Positions 12,493-26,100 are shown, numbered from the stretch's first letter. The stretch: DNA of 64,000 nt from Pseudozyma flocculosa PF-1 (GCF_000417875.1 NW_006920889.1:278780-342779), one strand, 5' to 3'. Program-made: numbers and translations. Notes: generated by a model from the sequence alone, not told the origin.

Positions 12493-13377
12493 TTGGCGGG
12501 ATCTTTGTACACATGCGGCGCAGATCGGGCGGCTGTGTGGGCGGAGCGCCTGAAGCAGGCGGCCAGTGCGGGCAGATCTCGGGCCGGTGAGCAGACAGGG
12601 AAAGCTGGTCGAACCGATTGACCACGTCTGCCACTTTCAGGGATCGCAACGTTGCGACGGTGGAAAACAGCAATCGCAAACGATGGCGAGAGGAGAGCGG
12701 CAAAGGATGTGGTGGAGGTAGGCGGTGGTTGGTAAGTGATTGATGCTGGTGGTGGTGGTGGTGGTGGTGGTGGTGGTGGTGGTGGTGCGGGGCCCGGTGG
12801 TGGGGGCACCGGGGCTGGCCGACGGCACGCCCAGGCCGCCTGGGATTCGGGCGAGACACCCACGGCCGGGCGCGAGGCGGTGCCCGAGAATCGGTATCCC
12901 GCAACGCGTGCGGGGCTGCCGACTTGGCTGGTCCAAGGCCCGGCAAGGGCTGAGCGAAACAACAGAACTCGCCAGCCCATGAGCCGTCTCAAAGGCGGGG
13001 GGGGCAATATACCACAATTTTCCCTTTCTCAATTCTCTCCTCGCGTCTCCCTGGTCCGGCAGAGCTCATCCATGCCACTGCCGTGTTTAAACTCGGTAGA
13101 CGGCATCCCGTGCGTGAGTGCGTGCGTGCGTACGTGCGGCAGGACGGGCAGCCTCTGTCTCCCGAAGCGTCCGCATTGTCACAACAGGCTCGGCATGGGG
13201 CGAGGGGTCTGGCTGGGAGCGGCGCCCGCAGATCGGCTCGAGGTCGCGACGCCAGAGGATGCAGCGCAGGGGATATCTTCTCGGCTCGGCGGCCAAGGGG
13301 CGGGCGTAGAGTACAACAGGGCCAGGACGGGGGAGGTGGACTGCAAAGTAGTGAGGGCCGAGGACCACGGCGCCGGC
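12493..13377. other. Intergenic spacer, flippase promoter / SMC3 3' side
   Basis: No supported gene. It holds the flippase upstream region and the end of SMC3, and is interrupted by a TGG trinucleotide tract. Confidence 0.5.
12746..12787. repeat. (TGG)n microsatellite
   Basis: About 14 perfect TGG units, about 260 bases upstream of the flippase ATG. Probably noncoding; likely length-polymorphic. Confidence 0.9.
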
Positions 13378-16300
13378 TCAACGCGGCGCGGCAGCGCCCG
13401 TCTGGTCGGTGCTGGCGGCCTCGACAAACTCGTGGGCCTCGTCCCGGGTAATGGACCGGATCGTCGACACCTTTTGCGCGTCGAACAGGACGCCGTAGTG
13501 CTTGCTGGCCACCTGCACCATCTCGGGTCGGAACGTGGTCGTGATGAACTGGGCGTTTTCCGCCAGCTCGCGGATCATGTTGGCGACGGCGGTGCGGTAC
13601 TGGGCGTCGAGGTTGGCGTCGATCTCGTCAAACAGGTAGAAGGGCGCTGGGTCGCACTTCTGGATGGCAAACACCGTCGCCAGGGCAACGAGCGACTTTT
13701 GGCCTCCGGACAGCTGCTGGATCCGCAGCCCTTCGTCGTGCTTCGAGTTGAACGACACCTTGATCGAGACGCCCGTGTAGCTGTCGATCTGCGACTTTTT
13801 CTTCGTGCGCAGCGCCGCCGCCGTGCCGACCTCGGGCTCCTCTTCCTCGTCCTCGTCCATCGGTTCGCCCTCCTCGTCTTCGTCGGCGTCGCCGTTGGCG
13901 CCGTCGATGGCCCTCTGCATGATCAACCGCCCGCGCCCTGCAGGGACCAGCTTCTCGAAGACCTCCTCAAAGTACTTTGACACCTGCTTGAAGGTACGTT
14001 CGATGGCCTCGTCCTTGCGCTGGTCGAGCACCTCGATCAGCTCGTGGATCGACTCGGCGCTCTTTTCCAGCTCGGCCTGGCGATCCAGCAGCTGGTCGCG
14101 CTGCTTGGTGAAGTTGTTGTACTGCTCGACCGCCTTCTTGTTGACATGCGAGAACTTCTTGAGCGCCTCATTGACCTTGTGCAGCTTCTTGAGGAGCTGT
14201 GGTGGGTGAGACAAGGGGGAGCGGGCGATCGGCGAGGGGAAGCGACGGGGGAGGGCATGGCAGGGAGCCATCGGTCAGCAGCCGAATCGGCAGCGTGCCT
14301 CGCTCGCGGCGTCGGCCAAACTCACCTTTCCGGGGTCCGCGTCAATGTACTTTTGAAACGCCTCCTCGGGCAGCACGCCGAGGTCGCGGATGTTGCGGTT
14401 GCAGCGGTCCTTCTGCTCGAGCAGCCTCGTCTTTTTGCCAAGGTAGCGCTCGACGTTCTTCTGCTGCCGCGAGATGCCGCGTGCGTCCTCGGCCTGCTCT
14501 GCCCGCGTCTTGTCGTAGCGGGCCTGGGCGTCCTGCATGGTCTGCGACAGCCGATCCAGCTCCTTTTCGACAGCCGTGATCCGCTTCTCGCGGTCCGCCA
14601 CCTTCCTACGGAGCTTTTCGATCTCACGCCTGCGCATCTCGACGTCCTCGGCGGACGCAGCACCACCGTCGCCGCCCACCAGGGTCTCGCCAAGCGCCTC
14701 GAGCGTGGCGCTGAGCTCCTCTTGCCGCCTTCCGAGGTTCTCGAACAATTCGATCTCGAGCATCGACTTGCGATTGGAGAGCTCGGCAAGCGACCTGCTC
14801 TTGTTGGCCAGCTCGCGCTTCCGTGCGTCCTCGGCGGTGTTGAGCGTGTCGAGTTCGGCGCTCTCGACTGCGCTGAGTCCGCTGGCCATAGGCGTCTTGA
14901 GCTCGTCGTCCATTGCGCTGCGTCTCGTCTCGGCGGCTCGCAGCTCGAGCGTCTGGTCCGCCTCGCGACGCTCCGACTTCTTGATGCGGGCGTCGATGTC
15001 CTCAGCCTCACGCCGCATCCAGACGAGCTGGTCGGCCAGCGGGCCACGCGAGTTCTTGGCCTCTTCGCGCCTTCTCTCGAGCACGTACGTGTCTGACGCG
15101 AGCGCGGTGATCTCCTGCTCAATCGACACCAGCTTCGCCTTCATCTCGTCCAGCTTGGCCGTGTTGAGCTCGAGCTCGTCGCGCCAGCGCTTGGTCAGCT
15201 TGGTGGCGTCGAGGCGGCTGCGCCGGGGGTCGTGGTAGCCTCCGGTCAGCGATCCTTTGCGCTCAATCTTGTCGCCGTCGAGCGAGATGGCGTTCACGCC
15301 GTGGCTGCGCACATAGGCCGAGGCCACGTCAAGGTTGGGACAGATGATCGTCTTGCCAAAGATCTGCTGAAAGGCGGGCGCCAGCGCCGGTTCGAAGTCG
15401 AGCCTGCTCAGCATCAGCACTGCGTCCTTGGTCTGGGCAAAGTCGACGTTCTTGGGCTTGAGGCGGTTCAGCGGCATGAAGGTCACCCTGCCGCTCTTTT
15501 CGCGGTTCATGACATCGAGGATCTTGCCGACGGTGTCGTCGTTGTCGACGACGACGTGGAAGAGGCTGGCGCCCGCCGTCACTTCGACGGCCGTCTTGTA
15601 GATGTCGTCGACGGTGAAGAGCTGGTGGATGGGACCCTTGACACGGTCCTCGAGGCCGAGCTGCTTGGCGATCCGCTCGACAGCCTGCAGGCCCTGCGCC
15701 GTCGCCTTGTCCATCATGCTGGACAGGACGCGCTGCGCCTGGGAAAGCTGGTCGCGCGCATAGCCGGCGGCCGAGGCGAGGCGGGTCTCCTCCTTCCAAA
15801 GGTCCTTCTTCGTCTCCGTCAGCTCATCGCGCCGGTCGCGCTTCGACGTGAGCTGCTCGCCCAGGTCGCGGATCAGGTCCCTTCGGCCCTCGATCGAGGC
15901 TTCGACCTCCAACACGCGGCCCGCCACCTCGGCCTTGCGCTGCTCGTCGGCCCGCCGCTCGTTGGCGCTCTGCTCGATGCGCTGTCGCTGCGCCTCGGTG
16001 TACCGGTCGAGGTCCGAGATCTGGCGACGGAGGTACTCGTCGCGTTCCCGCTGCGTTCGAAACTGCGCAGATCGCCCCTGTTTGGAGTAGAGCGCCGCGA
16101 TCCTCGCCTTGGTTTGCTCGAGCTGCTCGCGGATCGCCGCGGTCTCACCACGGAGGGCCTCCCACTGCGGCGTCAGCGTGCGGAGCTCCGCCTGTTTGGC
16201 TTCAATCTCGGTGCGGATGTTGGCGAGCTCCTGCTCGATGCCCTCCCTCCTGCCCTCGCGGCGCTCGCCCGCCTCTTCGAGGTCCTCGACCAGGCTCTGC

Positions 16301-17220
16301 AGCTGCGCGAGGCCCTTGCTGAGCTCGCGGCGCTCCTGCTCGAGCTGGTGCTTTTCGAGGTTCTGCTGCTCGATGCGCTGCTTGGCGGTCGACAGCTCGC
16401 CCTCGAGCTTTGCGAGGATCTTTTCGCGCTCGTTAAACTCGCCGCGCTTGGCGTTGGCGTTGTCGACTTCGCGGCGCCGGTCGCTCTCAAGGTTCTCGAG
16501 GATGGTCGCCACGTCCGACAGCTCGCGCTGGTAGATGCCGTACTCGAGGCAGCGCCGCTCCTTGTCCTTTTCGTAGTACTGCTTGAGCTCCTCCTTTTCG
16601 TCGTCGAGCTCCTTGAGCCGATTCTCGATGTAGTCGATCAGGTCCTCGATCTTGGAACGCCGCGCGTCGGTGTCCTCGATGATCTTGATCGACTCGGAGC
16701 GGCGCTGCTCGTAGACGCGGGTGCCGGCCACCTCCTTGAGCAGGCCGAGCCGCTCGTGGTCCTTTGCGTTGGTGAGGTGGGTGATGCGGCCCTGGGGCAC
16801 AATGTAGTAGGGGTTGCTGCGGCTGAAGCCGGCCGACTCGAGGAGGTTGGCCACGTCGGCCTTGGAGGCGCTCTTGCGGTCGATGCTGTACTCGTCCTTT
16901 TTCAGGCCGATGGTGCGCCGGAGGATAACCTCGCTGCCGCTAGTGGGGAAGCGGTTGTCGCTGTTGTCAAAGACGATTTCGACAAACGCCGAGAGCGTGG
17001 TCGAGGTCGAAGTGCTGCTGTCGTGGAGGAGCGACTGCCTCTCCTCGCGCGACATGGACGTGTAGGCATCGGACAGAACAAAGCGGATGGCCGAAAAGAA
17101 GTTGGACTTGCCCGAGCCATTGCGGCCGACGACGACATTGTGGCGGGGCGAAAAGGGCTCGACGGCGGTCTGGTCGCGGTAGGACTTGAAGCCCTGGATG
17201 GTCAGGGTCTTGATGTACAT
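13378..17220 (-). CDS. SMC3: Structural maintenance of chromosomes protein 3 (cohesin)
   Basis: Cohesin ATPase subunit that pairs with SMC1 to hold sister chromatids. Exons are 17220-14326 and 14196-13378, about 1237 residues, close to the family norm. The N-terminal head begins [18 protein letters not shown] and carries Walker A GRNGSGKS (residues 32-39). Two long coiled coils flank a central hinge (around [19 protein letters not shown]). The C-terminal head has the ABC signature [15 protein letters not shown], Walker [13 protein letters not shown], and [10 protein letters not shown]. The ATG at 17220 is chosen because it gives the canonical SMC3 N terminus; the frame continues upstream only through a GTG codon. 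An acidic Asp/Glu-rich insert lies before the signature. Confidence 0.96.
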
Positions 17221-17587
17221 CGTCACAGCAGATCAAGGGCTCGATGCCGCAGCAAAGACCGCCCACGACCTAGTCTGGCAGGACGCGCCGAGGGGTCGGC
17301 GCAACGACTTGGTGCTGGGCGGCGCGCCTCGCGTTGCGGATTGGGCCGTGCGCTTGGCAAGAGACTCGACGGATGCGACGAGAGGCTCACACTGTCGAAG
17401 GCGAGGATTCCGCAGCAGCACCAGGCGCAGAGCGACGGGCAAAGGGTCGGAACTTGGGATCGCGGACGAGTGATGGCGGTCGCGGAGAGAGAGAGGCGAA
17501 GCAAGGGTGCGGTGGCAAGTGCGAATGGATGTGGTGGCGAATCGAAGGTCTCTTCGCCAGGCCTGCAGGGGGCCGGTGTTGGTCGAG

Positions 17588-17705
17588 CTGGCCTGGCCTG
17601 GCCTGGCTCCCCTCACTTTACCGCTTGCTTCGCGTCTCTCTAGCAAGGCCCGCCCACGGAGCGCGACGCGCGAATAGACTGCCTGGCCTGGCCTGGCCAG
17701 GCCAG
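17588..17705. repeat. CCTGG/GGCCAGGCC short repeats
   Basis: Two blocks of tandem GGCCT/CCTGG units (17588-17608 and 17681-17705). The second is palindromic around CTGGCCAGGCCAG. Similar words occur in several other spacers of this window. Confidence 0.75.
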
Positions 17706-17845
17706 CGTGCCTGGGGCAGGCGAGCCCGGTCAGCCTGCCAGCTGACAGGCGGGGCCGGCCAAGGGGCCGCAGAGCGCCTAGAGGGGCGGGCGCCCTCCCG
17801 AGCCTCTTTTTTTGTCGAAATACGAGGGTCCGTGTCCCACGCCAG

Positions 17846-18319
17846 NNNNNNNNNNNNNNNNNNNNNNNNNNNNNNNNNNNNNNNNNNNNNNNNNNNNNNN
17901 NNNNNNNNNNNNNNNNNNNNNNNNNNNNNNNNNNNNNNNNNNNNNNNNNNNNNNNNNNNNNNNNNNNNNNNNNNNNNNNNNNNNNNNNNNNNNNNNNNNN
18001 NNNNNNNNNNNNNNNNNNNNNNNNNNNNNNNNNNNNNNNNNNNNNNNNNNNNNNNNNNNNNNNNNNNNNNNNNNNNNNNNNNNNNNNNNNNNNNNNNNNN
18101 NNNNNNNNNNNNNNNNNNNNNNNNNNNNNNNNNNNNNNNNNNNNNNNNNNNNNNNNNNNNNNNNNNNNNNNNNNNNNNNNNNNNNNNNNNNNNNNNNNNN
18201 NNNNNNNNNNNNNNNNNNNNNNNNNNNNNNNNNNNNNNNNNNNNNNNNNNNNNNNNNNNNNNNNNNNNNNNNNNNNNNNNNNNNNNNNNNNNNNNNNNNN
18301 NNNNNNNNNNNNNNNNNNN
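17846..18319. other. Assembly gap (474 N)
   Basis: Unresolved bases in a simple-repeat-rich spacer. Any feature inside is invisible here. Confidence 0.99.
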
Positions 18320-18469
18320 CATTTTCCTGGGCAGGCAGGCTGGCTTGGCCCCGAGACGAGCGCCGCCGCCTGGCAGGCCAGTCTGCTGCGTGCCCTCATC
18401 GGCCGCCCTCGCTTTCGCATATCGCACGACCAGCGAGGGCGGCGCCAACAGGCCAGCCAAACGGCCCAG

Positions 18470-18519
18470 CGCCAGGGCCAGGGCCAGGGCCAGGGCCAGG
18501 GCCAGGGCCAGGGCCAGGA
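18470..18519. repeat. (GGGCCA)n hexamer repeat
   Basis: About eight near-perfect copies of the hexamer GGGCCA. The same hexamer encodes the Gln-Gly stretch at the start of the dioxygenase gene at 31.86 kb. Confidence 0.9.
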
Positions 18520-19291
18520 GGCTGGGTCGCAAGCAGGCAGCCAGACGGCCCGGCACGGTTGCGCAACGTCTGCTGCCTCACTCTCGGGTCGCTCTTCTCT
18601 TCTCCTCGGACACACCCTTGACGCTTGCCTCTTGACTCTCTCTCTCTCTCTCTCCTGTGCCTGAGTCGCTCCTGTTGAACACCCACCCACGCCTCCCAGC
18701 CTCGACCTTTCCGACCACCACGCCCAGCTCTCTTACGCCCGCACCACCATCGCCTCGGTCTCCGCCATCCGCATCTGTGGGCCAACCTCCGTGTTTGCTT
18801 TTTGGGCTCCGTGGTTTCTTGTTTGCCTCTCGACCGGACCGACACCGCTGCGCACTCTGCTTTTTTCCCAACGCCTCGTCTGCATTCCACCCTTTGGCCA
18901 ACGTCCTCAACCTCTCCTACCCTCATCTATCCCGGGCACTCACGACAGTGAACCGGCACGCCTCGAGCCGCCATCGCAGCGCAGCGCAGCAACCGCTGTC
19001 CGTCTGCCGCATCTAGCCCTGTTCCTGCCCGCCTTGGTTGCAGGCGTGCACCTCCCTGAACACCACTGCGCAGCTCTCGCCAAGTCTCGCCAACCTGCTG
19101 CCTCCGCATCTCGCAGCTTGTGTTCGGCGACGAGACGGATACTACTGCGGCTCTGAGCACCAGCACCAGCAGCACCAGCACCAGCACCTACCGCCGTCCG
19201 AGAAAGGCTAGGTGCAACCCTCTCTGCACGATCACCCCCTCCAGCTCCCCTCTCCGACACGGCTCCCCGTCAAGGCAGTTCGATCAACCCG

Positions 19292-22126
19292 ATGCAGTCC
19301 CTGATAGGAGGTCAGGCGATGGCCAACGCGCCCTCCAACCTCGGGACACCCGCCGGGCAGGGTGCCGGACAGCAGGCGGGCTCTCAGATGCACCTCGCCA
19401 ACGGCCACAACGGTGCTGGCGGCGCGGGATCGTTTGGCACCGTAGGCGGCTCCATGCAGAACGGCGCGGGCGGTGCGGGCAGCGCCGGCAACACGCAGAA
19501 CCTCGTCTACCCGGCGCTGCACCTCCACCCGCTCAACGACACCTTCGCCCCCAAACAAATCAACCTTGCACCGCCTGGACCCAACAACCGGATCAAGATC
19601 GGAAGGCAGACCAACGCCAAGACGGTGCCCAATCCGTCCAACGGATACTTCGACAGCAAGGTGCTTTCCAGGATGCACGCGGAAGTGTGGTGCCAGGATG
19701 GAAAGGTGAGTCGGCGTACGGAGTGGCGGGGCACGAACATTGATGGGGTTCCTGAGGGCCCAGCGTCAGCGGTAAGGATCTGCCTCTGACCCTTTCGACC
19801 TTCGGCGCCGCGCTTGCGACCCGACCCTGCCAGGTCTTTATCAAGGATGTGCGCTCGTCCAACGGCACCTTCATCAACGGGGAACGGCTCTCGCCCGAGG
19901 CGCAGGAGTCGGACGTCTTTGAGCTGCACAACGAGGACATGGTCGAGTTTGGAATCGACATCGTCGGCGACGACAGCAAGACCATCATCCACCACAAGGT
20001 GGCATGCCGTGTGTACCTCGTCATCACGGCAGAGGATGCGCTGGGGCTGCGCAACGACTTTGCCAGCCTCTACCGCGGCGGCGTGCACGGCGGTCCCTTG
20101 GGCAACAACGGCGTGGGTCCGGGTGCCGAGGGTGGCCTCCGACGCGGCAAGGCCGGCTTCAGCTTCGACCACGTGCTCAGCAAGCTGCAAAACGAGCTGC
20201 AGCGGAGCAAGGAGCAGTGGAACGACCTCGGAAGCCTGACGACGACGATGCACGACATCCACGAGACGCTGGGCGGCGGCGCGGCGCCGATGGCCAACCC
20301 TCCGTACCAGCACATGGTCCCGCCGCTGCCGAGCACCGAGGCGCAGTCGAGGGAGGCCGCCGAGTCCGCCTCCAAGCACGCGCAGACGATTGCCGGCCTT
20401 CAGGCCCAGCTCACCGAGACGCAGGCGTCGCTCACTTCCCACGTCGACAAGATCAAGAGCCTCGAGGAGATGCTGTCGGAACACGCATCGATCAAGGCCG
20501 AGGTCGGCGCCATCAAGATGCAGATGGAGCAGGCGAAGCGGGAGATGGAGCTGGCCACCGAAAGAGGCAGCAAAGGAGGCGCCAGTTTCGGAGCCCGCCT
20601 CCGGCAGCTCGACGATGGCTCCGTCTCGAGAGCCGCTCCTGCCGACGACGACGACCTCGACGACGGCATGAGCGTCGCCAGCATGGACACCGTCCTGGCC
20701 GGTGACGACGCCGGGAGCGCCGCCACGCTGAGGCGAGCGCCAGACGGACATGTGGGCCCTAGAGCGCCGCCCGATCTGCCGCCTGGCGTCGAGGATCCAG
20801 ACAAAGAGGCCAGGGAGCAGGCGAGTGAGGGGGACGCCGAGCAGGCGACGGCCGCCACTGCGGCAGCGCATGCTGCCGGAGAGTCAGCATCGGCGACGGC
20901 GCGGGACGACGAGCTGCGAGCTCAGAATGCAGCGCTGTCGGCACGCCTGGATCAGCTCTCGAAGCAGCTGGAGTCGGCGCTTGCACTTAGCGAGGGCCTG
21001 CAGAGCCAGCACGCACAGGTGACCGAGACCGTCAAGGTGCTCGAGAGCCGGGTGCGGACGCTGGAGAAGGAAGTGGAGCAGAAGGTCGGGCGGGTCGAGG
21101 GGACCGTTGCACAAGCGATGGAAGGTCGATGGACCGAATGGCGGCAGGAGATTGAGGAGGGATGGCGCCGCGAGCGGGAAGGATGGGAATCGGAGCGGGA
21201 AGAGCTGCGCAAGGTGGTCAAGGCGTGGGACGAAGCCAACAGACGGATGGAGGACGAGCTCAACGGCGAGTTTGAGGGTGCTGTGTCCGCATCGGCACCG
21301 CATGCGACTTCTTCAAGCGTCGACGCAGCGGAAATGCAGGACGCAGCGGCAGGACCTTCGAGCTCAGCATCCGACGGTCTGCGCAGCAAGGAAGCTACCG
21401 GCGGCAAAGTGGCCACCGTCGATGGCGCACAACCGAGAAACAACGGCAACGGCAGGCGCAGCAAGCGCAAGCGCCACGTCAACAGCGCTCTGCGGAGCCT
21501 CCTATACGGCTCTAGCGGTGCCGGCACCCTGGTCAACGGATCCGAAGTATCACCGCGCTTTGGAAGCGACGGCGAAGGCCAGGACGAGGGCGATGGCGAA
21601 TCGAGCCGCAGTGCGGGCTCCCGCGCAGGCCGGTGGTCCGACGACGAGGGCTCGTCAAGCGGCCAAACGAGGAGCGTTGCCGACTCGACTTCGACGAGAC
21701 CTTCCGTCTCAACCGGCATCACCTCGCCCGGGCTATCTCCGGCCAACTCGGTGGCGGGTCGCAAGTATGGCAACGACGGTGGCACCGACAGAGCCGTCGG
21801 GGCTGGTTCCGGGCGCGGCGAGCTCGGACCACATGGTGGCAGATATACCAGCAAGGACGTGAGTCACGATGGACCACATTCCCTCGAAGACATCCCGTCG
21901 GACTGCGCAACGGGACATGGACTTAGACGAACCTTGCTGACTTCCTCTCGCACACCTCCGTCACTGCTTTCCTGCGCACGGCTCGCTGGACGAATAGTTG
22001 ACACACGCGGGCGGACAGACCATTTCGGCGGCAGCAGCGGGAGTTGTGGTGGTCGGCGTCGCGGCTTGGGTGTTGGCAGGAAAGAGCGGCATCGCATTCT
22101 CCATCCCAGCCTCCGCCAAAGTCTAG
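19292..22126 (+). CDS. FHA-domain, coiled-coil, tail-anchored protein (Far10/Vps64/SLMAP-like)
   Basis: Exons 19292-19705, 19834-21858 and 21998-22126 give 855 residues. A Gly/Asn-rich leader is followed by an FHA phosphothreonine-binding domain (about residues 75-185: IKIGRQTN, then SKVLSRMHAEVW, then DVRSSNGTFINGERLS and HHKVACRVYL). Then come coiled-coil and Ser/Gly-rich regions, and a C-terminal membrane anchor (GVVVVGVAAWVLAG) encoded by the last small exon. This order matches the Far9/Far10/Vps64 and SLMAP family, a STRIPAK/FAR-complex subunit tethered to ER or nuclear envelope that acts in pheromone arrest, cytokinesis and sexual development. Assignment rests on domain order and FHA sequence; the exact paralogue is not settled. 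Confidence 0.85.
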
Positions 22127-23133
22127 AAGGGCACGTCGAAACCTCCGACTTGGCGCTGCGCTTAGCCCAGGCTCGCCAGCGCGAGCCTCGCTCTTGCGCT
22201 GCCCAGCTGCGCGCGGCTGCATCGCGCAGGCAACCACAGCTCCGGCAGCAGCCGGATACAAGGAAGGCCGCCGCTTCCAGCGCAAAAGCATTCTGTTCGG
22301 CCGCAGGATTCCTGTCCGAGAAGGACTGAGTATCCCCCCGGCATCGTTCAAGAGACGACCGTCTCCACTGGCACCCCTTGGACATGCACGCAAACCCGCA
22401 CGCATAGCTCGTCTCTGTCTGCCGACGCGCCTTGCGTGCCTTCCGCTCCCTTCCGTCTTGGTCGACATCGGGTGCAGCACCGTTTCAGAACATCGTCGGC
22501 CGGCCCTGGAAGTGGGCCTCCCCTCTGCACGACTCGTCATGCTCCGCACCGGGAGTCGACCACGCTGTGATATCACATTGATTCCGTTCATTACTGCTCC
22601 TCCCACTCCCAGGCTCCCTCGCCATCCCTCTTTCCTCCTCTCCTCTGTCGCCCCCTTCTTGAACCCTCTGTTGCACTTCCCCCGCTCGGCAATCTGCGCC
22701 CTGATGACATGACGACAACTGTGTTGCTGCTGCCAGCCTCCTCGACCTCGAAGAGGTCATTATCCTCATTCCCTTCGGGATGGCAGTGCAGAAATCGCAG
22801 AGATTAAATGGCCTCGAAATTCTGCCGAGGCGATCGCCGTATCGCCCGAGAAGCATGGCCGCTGCACGGACCTCGGTGAAAGGTGAGGCTGGTCGATGCA
22901 CCCTCTTCCCGCGCCCTGCTCTGCCCCTCTGCGCATCATTCTTGCCACCCTTTCACATCCAACGACAGACACGACCACACCCACCGCACCCGCTCCCTTC
23001 TGCTGTGGTTGCTCCATATTTGCCCTCCTCATTGACGGTTTTGCCTCTTCGTCTGTCCACCGCTCGGATCGGTCCGGTACGATCCAGGGACGCTTTCGGT
23101 TCTATCCTGACAACCCTGCCTTCAGCCTTGGTG
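22127..23133. other. Intergenic spacer, glucosidase II promoter
   Basis: No supported gene. The stretch from about 22900 to 23130 is C/T-rich, consistent with a transcription start and 5' leader for the gene at 23134. Confidence 0.45.
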
Positions 23134-26100
23134 ATGAGCTCAGGCGCGATGGTCCAGGGTCGCAGGCGGGCTAGCCTCCTGTCTGCGATTGTCGCGCTTT
23201 GCTGCCTTCTCTCTCTCCTTGGGAAGGCTCCCACGAGCCTGGCGGTGAAGCCCGGCGACTTTAAGAAGTGCAAAGACTCGTCATTCTGTCGCAGATTCCG
23301 GCGCCAGTCTAGCTACGTCGAGCAATGGCAAAAGGATCACGGCAAGCCTTTCACCTCTCCCTATGCGCTCCCGCCGGCCACGGAGAGGGCGCCCTCGTTC
23401 GACCAGTCCAACGCAAGGCTCTCTACGCCGCTGCGCTCCGCCCTCTATCCCGACATCGACTTTCAGCTCTGGTTCACCCTGTTTCGCGACGGCACCGCTC
23501 GAATGCAAATGGACCAGGTGGGCCAACGCTTTGGTGACTGGAAACGCTATGACCAGGCCCATCAGTGGGGCGTCGACCAGATGCCGGAGCTCGCCAACGG
23601 TCCCGGCGAGACCCAAGTCGAGGTCGATGCCGCGGCGGGCGTCACCACGGTCCACTACGGACCCGATCTCAGCCGAGCCATTCGCATCCAGCATCGCCCC
23701 GTCAAGATCGAGGTGCTGCGCGACGGCGTCGTTCAGGTCGTCCTCAATGAGCGCGGACTGCTCCACATGGAACACTTCCGCAAGAAGCCTCAGACATTCC
23801 CTACGGTCAAGACTGAGGGCAGCGCCGACGAGCCCAAGCAAGTCGTTTTCGAGGCAAGGAAACGGTCGATCCTCTCTTCACCTCAAGCATCTGAACTTGA
23901 CGAACAGCTGGTGTCCCAGTGGGCCGGCTTTGAAGAAGAGGATTCGGGCGAATGGGAGGAGACGTGGGCCGGGCGGCGGGACTCGAAGCCCAAGGGACCT
24001 GAGGGTCTGTCCCTCGACTTTACGTTCCCGGGCTACCCGCACCTGTTTGGTCTTCCGGAGCACGCATCCCCGCTCTCGTTGAGATCTACGCGGAGCCCGG
24101 TAGGCGAAGCCGCGTCCGACGAAGAGGCAGGTCGCTTCCAGGACCCGTACCGGCTCATGAACACCGACGTCTTCGAGTACGACTACGACTCTCCGATGAG
24201 CCTGTACGGCAGCGTGCCGGTGCTGCATGCCCAGGGCAAGGACAGCGCCATCAGCATCTTCTGGCTGAGCGCATCGGAGACCTGGATCGACATCCACAAA
24301 ACCCGGCCATCGCCCTCGACGACCGACTCGCACGCCCACTTCTTCTCGGAATCGGGCATCCTCGACCTCTTCCTCTTCACGTCTGCCGACGCCCAGACAA
24401 ACATGGCCCACTTCACCAAGCTGGTCGGCCGCACTGCGCTCCCGCAGTACTTTGCCATCGGCTACCACCAGTGCAGGTGGAACTACCTGACCGACAGCGA
24501 TGTCAAGGATGTCAGCCAGCGTTTCGACGAGGAAGATGTAGGTTCCCCCATGCGAAGCGGTCAGGCTGGCTAGGCGCCGGGTTCGTGCTGACGGTCAGCG
24601 AATCCCTTCACCTCTGCTCAGATTCCCATGGACGTCATGTGGCTCGACATCGAATACAGCAAGGAACACATGTACGGAGTGTGGGACGAAAAGGCGTTCA
24701 AGGACCCGGAGGGCATGGTCAAGGCCCTCGATGATCGAGGTCGAAAGGTGAGGCACCGTTTGGGCGCGTATTGCAGTCAGAAGGCCGAGGGCGCGGTCGG
24801 CTGACACCTGACGCCAATGCCCTGCCCGCGCACACACCACGGCACTGCAGCTCGTCGTCATCATCGACCCTCACCTCAAGAGGACTCGCGACTACTGGCT
24901 GTACGCCGAGGCGCAGGACAAGAAGCTCCTGGTTAAGGACTCGACCGGCTCTGGAGAGTATGAGGGCTGGTGCTGGAGCGGCAGTGCGAGCTGGCTCGAC
25001 ATGTTTGAGCCTGCCAGCTGGCAGTGGTGGGCCGACCAGTTCTCGCTCGCCGGCAGCAAGCTGACGGGCAAGATTCGCGCCAATGCCCGCAACGTCTTTG
25101 TATGGAACGACATGAACGAGCCGGCCATCTTCAACGGCCCCGAGATCACGTCGCCCAAGGACGTGATCCACGCGGGAGGGTGGGAGCACCGCGACCTCCA
25201 CAACATCAACGGCGTCCTGTTCCACAACCAGACCGCGCGGGGCCTCCGCGATAGGGAGCTCAATGTACCCGCCTCGATGGGCGGCGGTAAGCGACGTCGG
25301 CCATTTGTGCTGTCGCGGGCATGGTGGGTCGGAACGCAGAAGTACGGTGCCATCTGGACCGGAGACAACCTCGGCACCTGGGAGCACCTGGCGGTCAGCG
25401 TCCCCATGATCCTGGCCAACAACATCGGAGGCATGAGCTTCTGCGGTGCCGACGTGGGTGGTTTCTTTGGCAACCCCTCCCCGGACATGCTGGTTCGCTG
25501 GTACCAGGCCGGCATCTTCGAACCCTTCTTCCGCGCGCACGCGCACATCGACACCAAGCGCCGCGAGCCGTATCTCCTCGACGAGCCCTACCGAAGCGCG
25601 GTCCGGGAGCTCATCAAGACCCGGTACCGGATGCTGCCGGTCTGGTACACGGCGTTCAAGGACTCGGCCGTCTCCGGACTGCCGGTGCTGCGGCCGCAGT
25701 ATCTCATGTTCCCTCACGACGTCGAGGGCTTCGGCATCGATGACCAGTACTACATCGGCGACACGGGCCTGCTGGTGAAGCCCGCGGTCAAGCAAGGCGT
25801 CGAGTCGGTGGACGTCTATCTCGCCGAGGACAAGCCGTACTACAACTACTTCACCCACGACGTCTACCACGGCTCGACGGGCGGCAAGAGGGTCACGGTA
25901 CCGGCCCCGTTGACGGCACAGCTGCCGGTGCTTCACCGCGGCGGCTCTATCCTGCCGATTCGGGAGCGGGCGCGCCGTGCTGCCGAGCTCGCCCGACGGG
26001 ATCCCTTCACGCTCATCGTCGCGCTCGACAAGGTCGACTCCTCGCCGAGCCACGGCGGTCGTCGTGTGAGGGCGCAGGGCTCGCTCTACCTGGACGACGG

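Larger units (their letters stand above)
17221..19291. other. Divergent promoter region with large gap
   Basis: Shared upstream region of SMC3 (minus) and the FHA gene (plus). It holds CCTGG and GGCCAG simple repeats, a 474-N gap (17846-18319), and a pyrimidine-rich 5' leader with a (CT)n run at about 18636-18655. No supported gene. Confidence 0.6.

Noticed and set aside
15232..17643. Very long plus-strand open frame opposite SMC3
   Set aside because: Antisense shadow of the SMC3 coiled-coil exons; Leu/Val/Ala-rich without domains.
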